Source of the DNA: an uncultured Pirellulaceae bacterium
GTDB lineage: Bacteria > Planctomycetota > Planctomycetia > Pirellulales > Pirellulaceae
Reading direction: 5' to 3'
Length of the DNA stretch: 33,319 bases
Assembly (NCBI GenBank): GCA_938082855.1
Contig: CALKCC010000240.1
Location: 1 to 33,319, forward strand
Positions 30,477 through 33,319 of this stretch are shown piece by piece. The position numbers and the translations under genes were made by a program. A model generated the notes under the pieces. That model made no database searches. It was not told where the DNA came from and saw only the letters and a list, made by a program, of their open reading frames with translations. Every line of letters begins with the position of its first letter. The stretch's first letter is position 1.

Positions 30477-31784
30477 ATGAAGTGCAAAGGCAACAACTTA
30501 GGTCGTCGTTCCTTCATGCAAGTAGGATTCCTAGGTGGTCTAGGCTTATCTCTTTCGGATTACTTCCGAATGAAAGAAGCTCAGGCTGATCAGAAATTCT
30601 ACGAAAGCGTGGAAGGCCCGGCTAAGAGTGTCATCTTTATTTACTTACCTGGTGGATGTGCCCATCAAGAAACATGGGATCCGAAGCCATTCGCTCCTAT
30701 TGAGTATCGTGGTCCAATGAGCAGTATCGAGACAGTCGTCCCAGGTACTCGCCTTAATGAAACCATGGTCAAGACTTCGAAAGTTGCGGACAAGATCGCA
30801 ATTTGCCGAAGTATGACTCACGGTGAGGCAGCTCACGAACGTGGAACTCACAACATGTTCACAGGTTACCGACCAAGCCCGGCTCTGCAGTACCCATCGA
30901 TGGGTTCTGTGGTTGCTCACGAATTTGGCCCTCGTCACAACCTGCCTCCATACGTCTGCATTCCAAACCAGCCGAATGTTTTCGCTGGAACGGGATACTT
31001 GAGCAGCTCGTATGCTGGATTCAGTCTCGGCTCCGATCCTGCCAGTGGTAGCTTCCAGGTTCGTGACCTGAAACTTCCAGGTGGAGTGGATGACAATCGT
31101 TTCGGTAAGCGTCGTAAGATGCTGACAGCTGTAAACGATTACTTTGCAAACAAAGAAAAAGCAGATTCACTGGATGCTGTCGACACGTTCTATGATCGTG
31201 CCTATAGCCTCATCAGCAGTGAAAAAGCTCGAGATGCGTTTGACATTAACAAAGAAGACGCTGCACTACGCGACAAATACGGTCGCAACACAGCAGGTGC
31301 TCGTATGTTGTTGGCTCGCCGCTTAGTCGAAGCCGGAACTCGCTTTGTCACACTCACCTACGGTGGTTGGGACATGCACAGCAACATCGAAGGCAGCATT
31401 AAGGGTCAGGTACCAGCTTTAGATCAGGGCTTCGCAGCATTGATCGAAGACCTCGATCAACGAGGACTTCTGGACACGACCTTGGTCTGCATCGCTTCTG
31501 AATTTGGACGAACTCCAAAGATCAACGCCAATGCCGGGCGTGACCACTGGCCGAAAGTGTTCAGTGTCGTCATGGCAGGTGGTGGTACCAAGCCTGGTAT
31601 CGTCTACGGTAAGTCCAATGCCACAGCCAGCGAACCGGAAGAGGATGCTCTGACGGTCGAAGACTGGGCAACTACCATCTACAGTCGAATTGGTATCGTC
31701 GCAGACAAAGAGCTTATGGCTCCTGGCGACCGTCCAATTGAGATCGTCGATGGCGGTAAAGTTCGCCAGGAATTGATTGTTTAG
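30477..31784 (+). CDS. Tat-exported DUF1501 family protein
   Basis: Secreted planctomycete protein of the DUF1501 family. I start at the ATG at 30477, with GGAGA 11 nt upstream; the ORF track begins at a GTG six codons earlier. The N-terminus carries a twin-arginine signal (LGRRSFMQVGFLGGLGLSLSDYF). The body shows IFIYLPGGCAHQETWDPKPFAPIEYRGP, SMTHGEAAHERGTHNMFTGYRPS, TLTYGGWDMHSN, CIASEFGRTPKIN and GRDHWPKVFSVVMAGGG. These motifs, with conserved His and Asp residues, resemble an alkaline-phosphatase/sulfatase-like core. The catalytic activity is not established. The PPC-domain gene follows 104 bp downstream after a strong hairpin; such neighbours are common in planctomycetes. Confidence 0.93.
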   Translation: MKCKGNNLGRRSFMQVGFLGGLGLSLSDYFRMKEAQADQKFYESVEGPAKSVIFIYLPGGCAHQETWDPKPFAPIEYRGPMSSIETVVPGTRLNETMVKTSKVADKIAICRSMTHGEAAHERGTHNMFTGYRPSPALQYPSMGSVVAHEFGPRHNLPPYVCIPNQPNVFAGTGYLSSSYAGFSLGSDPASGSFQVRDLKLPGGVDDNRFGKRRKMLTAVNDYFANKEKADSLDAVDTFYDRAYSLISSEKARDAFDINKEDAALRDKYGRNTAGARMLLARRLVEAGTRFVTLTYGGWDMHSNIEGSIKGQVPALDQGFAALIEDLDQRGLLDTTLVCIASEFGRTPKINANAGRDHWPKVFSVVMAGGGTKPGIVYGKSNATASEPEEDALTVEDWATTIYSRIGIVADKELMAPGDRPIEIVDGGKVRQELIV

Positions 31785-31823
31785 TCCCCACACCTAAACA
31801 TTCAAATCCCCACTATTAACGAC

Positions 31824-31871
31824 ATGCGTTGCGGGTGGCGTACGACGCGCCACCCGCACTTTATAACGCAT
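31824..31871 (+). terminator. Strong hairpin between the DUF1501 and PPC genes
   Basis: The core stem TGCGGGTGGCG (31830-31840) pairs perfectly with CGCCACCCGCA (31848-31858). An outer stem ATGCGTT (31824-31830) / AACGCAT (31865-31871) can extend it across a short bulge. CTTTAT follows the core but there is no long T run. It may be a weak terminator or an mRNA-stabilising stem that adjusts the ratio of the two gene products. Confidence 0.6.
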
Positions 31872-31888
31872 GGGAGCAACAGGTAATT

Positions 31889-33319
31889 ATGAGACGTTTA
31901 TCCCCACGAACTGTCACGTTTGCATTGCTGTCAGCGATGCTTCTGGTTTTTACATCCGTTAGTCATGCATCCTCTCCGACATTGAGCATTATTACTCCAC
32001 GTAATGTTCAGCGAGGCGTGGAAAACACCATTACCTTTAATGGCGCGCGTCTGGCCGATGCCGAAGAGATTCTCTTCTACTCACCCGGCTTTGAAGTCGT
32101 TGAATTGACTCCGGAAGCCGGGAAAGCCACAGCGAAAGTTAATATCGCTGCTGACTGCCGTCTCGGGGAACATGTGGCTCATGTCCGTTGCAAAAGTGGT
32201 TTGACCGAGTTTCGAACCTTTTGGGTTGGACCATTTCCTGCAGCTGCAGAAGTGGAACCTAACAGTTCGTTTGAAGCTCCTCAAAAAATCGAATTAAATA
32301 CGACCGTTCACGGTGTCGTTACCAATGAAGACGTAGATTACTACGCCGTCGAACTCAAAGCTGGGCAGCGGATTTCAGCAGAAATCGAAGCGATGCGACT
32401 TGGGACAACTCTGTTTGATCCATACATCGCCATCATCGACGCCAAGCGTTTTGAATTGTCTGCCGACGACGATACTCCTCTGACCAAACAAGATGCCGTA
32501 GCCTCTGCCGTTGCCAAAGAAGATGGCACGTACTACGTCATGGTTCGTGAGAGCAGTTATGCCGGTAATGGAAACTGCCGTTACAACCTTCACGTCGGCA
32601 CCTTCCCTCGTCCACTGGCTGTCTATCCGGCCGGTGGGAAACTCGGAGATACAGTCGACGTTCGTTTTGTAGGCGACCCAACCGGAGCTATTGCTCAATC
32701 TGTTCAACTTCCTACTGAACCAAACGATCAATTTTCATTAGTCCCTCAGGACGCCAATGGGGTCGCTCCATCGGGCAACCCGTTCATGTTATTCGAACAT
32801 GGCAACTCATTAGAAACAGAACCCAATGAATCAATCGCAGAAGCCTGTGCGGCTGAACTGCCCAATGCCTTTAACGGGATTGTACAAGCAGAAGGTGATA
32901 TCGATTGCTTCCGTTTTACAGCTAAGAAAGGTCAGGTTTTCGATATCGAGTGCTTCGCTCGTCGAATTCGCTCGCCGCTAGATCCTGTCATGAACCTCTA
33001 TGACGGAAATGGTCGCTCATTGGTAGGCAACGACGATTCACGTGGTCCGGATAGTTATTTCCGCTATACGTTCCCAGCTGATGGCGAGTATGTCCTGCGA
33101 GTCACCGACCACTTGAAACGAGGTGGCGATACTTTTGTCTACCGCGTCGAATTCCGTCCAGTCAAAGCTCAACTTTCTCTTGGAATTCCACGTGTCGCTC
33201 GCTATTCCCAATCACGACAACAGATTTACGTTCCTCGTGGCGGAAAATACGCGACTCTGATTTCAGCTTCTCGATCTAACTTTGGTGGCGACATTACCAT
33301 TGAAGGTAATCAGCTACCT
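31889..33319 (+). CDS. Secreted PPC-domain protein, partial
   Basis: The 5' 477 codons of an exported protein that runs off the right edge, so it is not in the ORF track; I translated it directly. The ATG at 31889 has AGG 5 nt upstream. The signal peptide is MRRLSPRTVTFALLSAMLLVFTSVSHA. A first Ig-like stretch (LSIITPRNVQRGVENTITFNGARL) is followed by two bacterial pre-peptidase C-terminal (PPC) domains. The first is NEDVDYYAVELKAGQRISAEIEAMRLG...FDPYIAI, with DGTYYVMVRESSY. The second is GDIDCFRFTAKKGQVFDIECFARRIRSPLDPVMNLYD, with DGEYVLRVTDH. Any catalytic domain lies beyond the window. It sits 104 bp after DUF1501, and the pair is probably an operon. Confidence 0.9.
   Translation, partial: MRRLSPRTVTFALLSAMLLVFTSVSHASSPTLSIITPRNVQRGVENTITFNGARLADAEEILFYSPGFEVVELTPEAGKATAKVNIAADCRLGEHVAHVRCKSGLTEFRTFWVGPFPAAAEVEPNSSFEAPQKIELNTTVHGVVTNEDVDYYAVELKAGQRISAEIEAMRLGTTLFDPYIAIIDAKRFELSADDDTPLTKQDAVASAVAKEDGTYYVMVRESSYAGNGNCRYNLHVGTFPRPLAVYPAGGKLGDTVDVRFVGDPTGAIAQSVQLPTEPNDQFSLVPQDANGVAPSGNPFMLFEHGNSLETEPNESIAEACAAELPNAFNGIVQAEGDIDCFRFTAKKGQVFDIECFARRIRSPLDPVMNLYDGNGRSLVGNDDSRGPDSYFRYTFPADGEYVLRVTDHLKRGGDTFVYRVEFRPVKAQLSLGIPRVARYSQSRQQIYVPRGGKYATLISASRSNFGGDITIEGNQLP

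Overview
The window reads as a chromosomal segment of a planctomycete, probably class Planctomycetia. The evidence is the combination of several families that are hallmarks of that phylum: a YTV-repeat secreted protein, a DUF1559 protein with a prepilin-type N-terminus and an H-X9-DG-type C-terminal motif, a Tat-exported DUF1501 protein followed by a PPC-domain protein, a DUF1080 (LamG-like) protein and a DUF6807/PmoA-like protein. Genus cannot be decided from the sequence alone. I see no transposase, phage gene, CRISPR array or rRNA.

Layout. 1-4687 (minus): an oligopeptide/dipeptide ABC importer in the order oppA-oppB-oppC-oppD, with oppD cut by the left edge. OppA and OppC both carry long insertions. 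5042-7100: an ArsR-type regulator divergent from opp, a SpoU/TrmH-type RNA methyltransferase, tRNA-Gln(TTG) with its own terminator, and the NADH-sensing repressor Rex. 7597-9147: a secreted protein built almost entirely of 16-residue YTV repeats. 9308-10141: a CPBP membrane protease. 10588-13230: pyruvate phosphate dikinase. 13416-14686: a small TPR protein and a single-domain KaiC/RAD55-like ATPase. 14726-15889: a cysteine desulfurase. 16105-18218: a cobalamin riboswitch controlling a BtuB-like TonB-dependent receptor. 18335-20838: DUF1080 protein, TadA, DUF1559 protein. 20947-25649: a complete TonB energising unit (tonB divergent from exbB-exbD) beside a second, larger TonB-dependent receptor. 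25876-28965: a secreted protein of unknown function, a UDP-glucuronate decarboxylase and a DUF6807 protein. 29388-29989: a small unknown protein and CsrA. 30477-33319: DUF1501 protein and a PPC-domain protein cut by the right edge.

How it fits together. The strongest functional theme is outer-membrane nutrient uptake: vitamin B12 capture (riboswitch plus BtuB-like receptor), the TonB/ExbB/ExbD motor, a second receptor and the Opp peptide importer. A second theme is secreted or surface planctomycete proteins (YTV, DUF1559, DUF1501/PPC, DUF1080, DUF6807). Rex (redox) and CsrA (post-transcriptional) are global regulators that happen to be encoded here. The intergenic regions hold many perfect hairpins, palindromes and short tandem duplications. 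The least explained are the structured 29990-30476 region, two perfect 16-bp tandem duplications around the csrA locus, and paired inverted repeats in the YTV gene leader.
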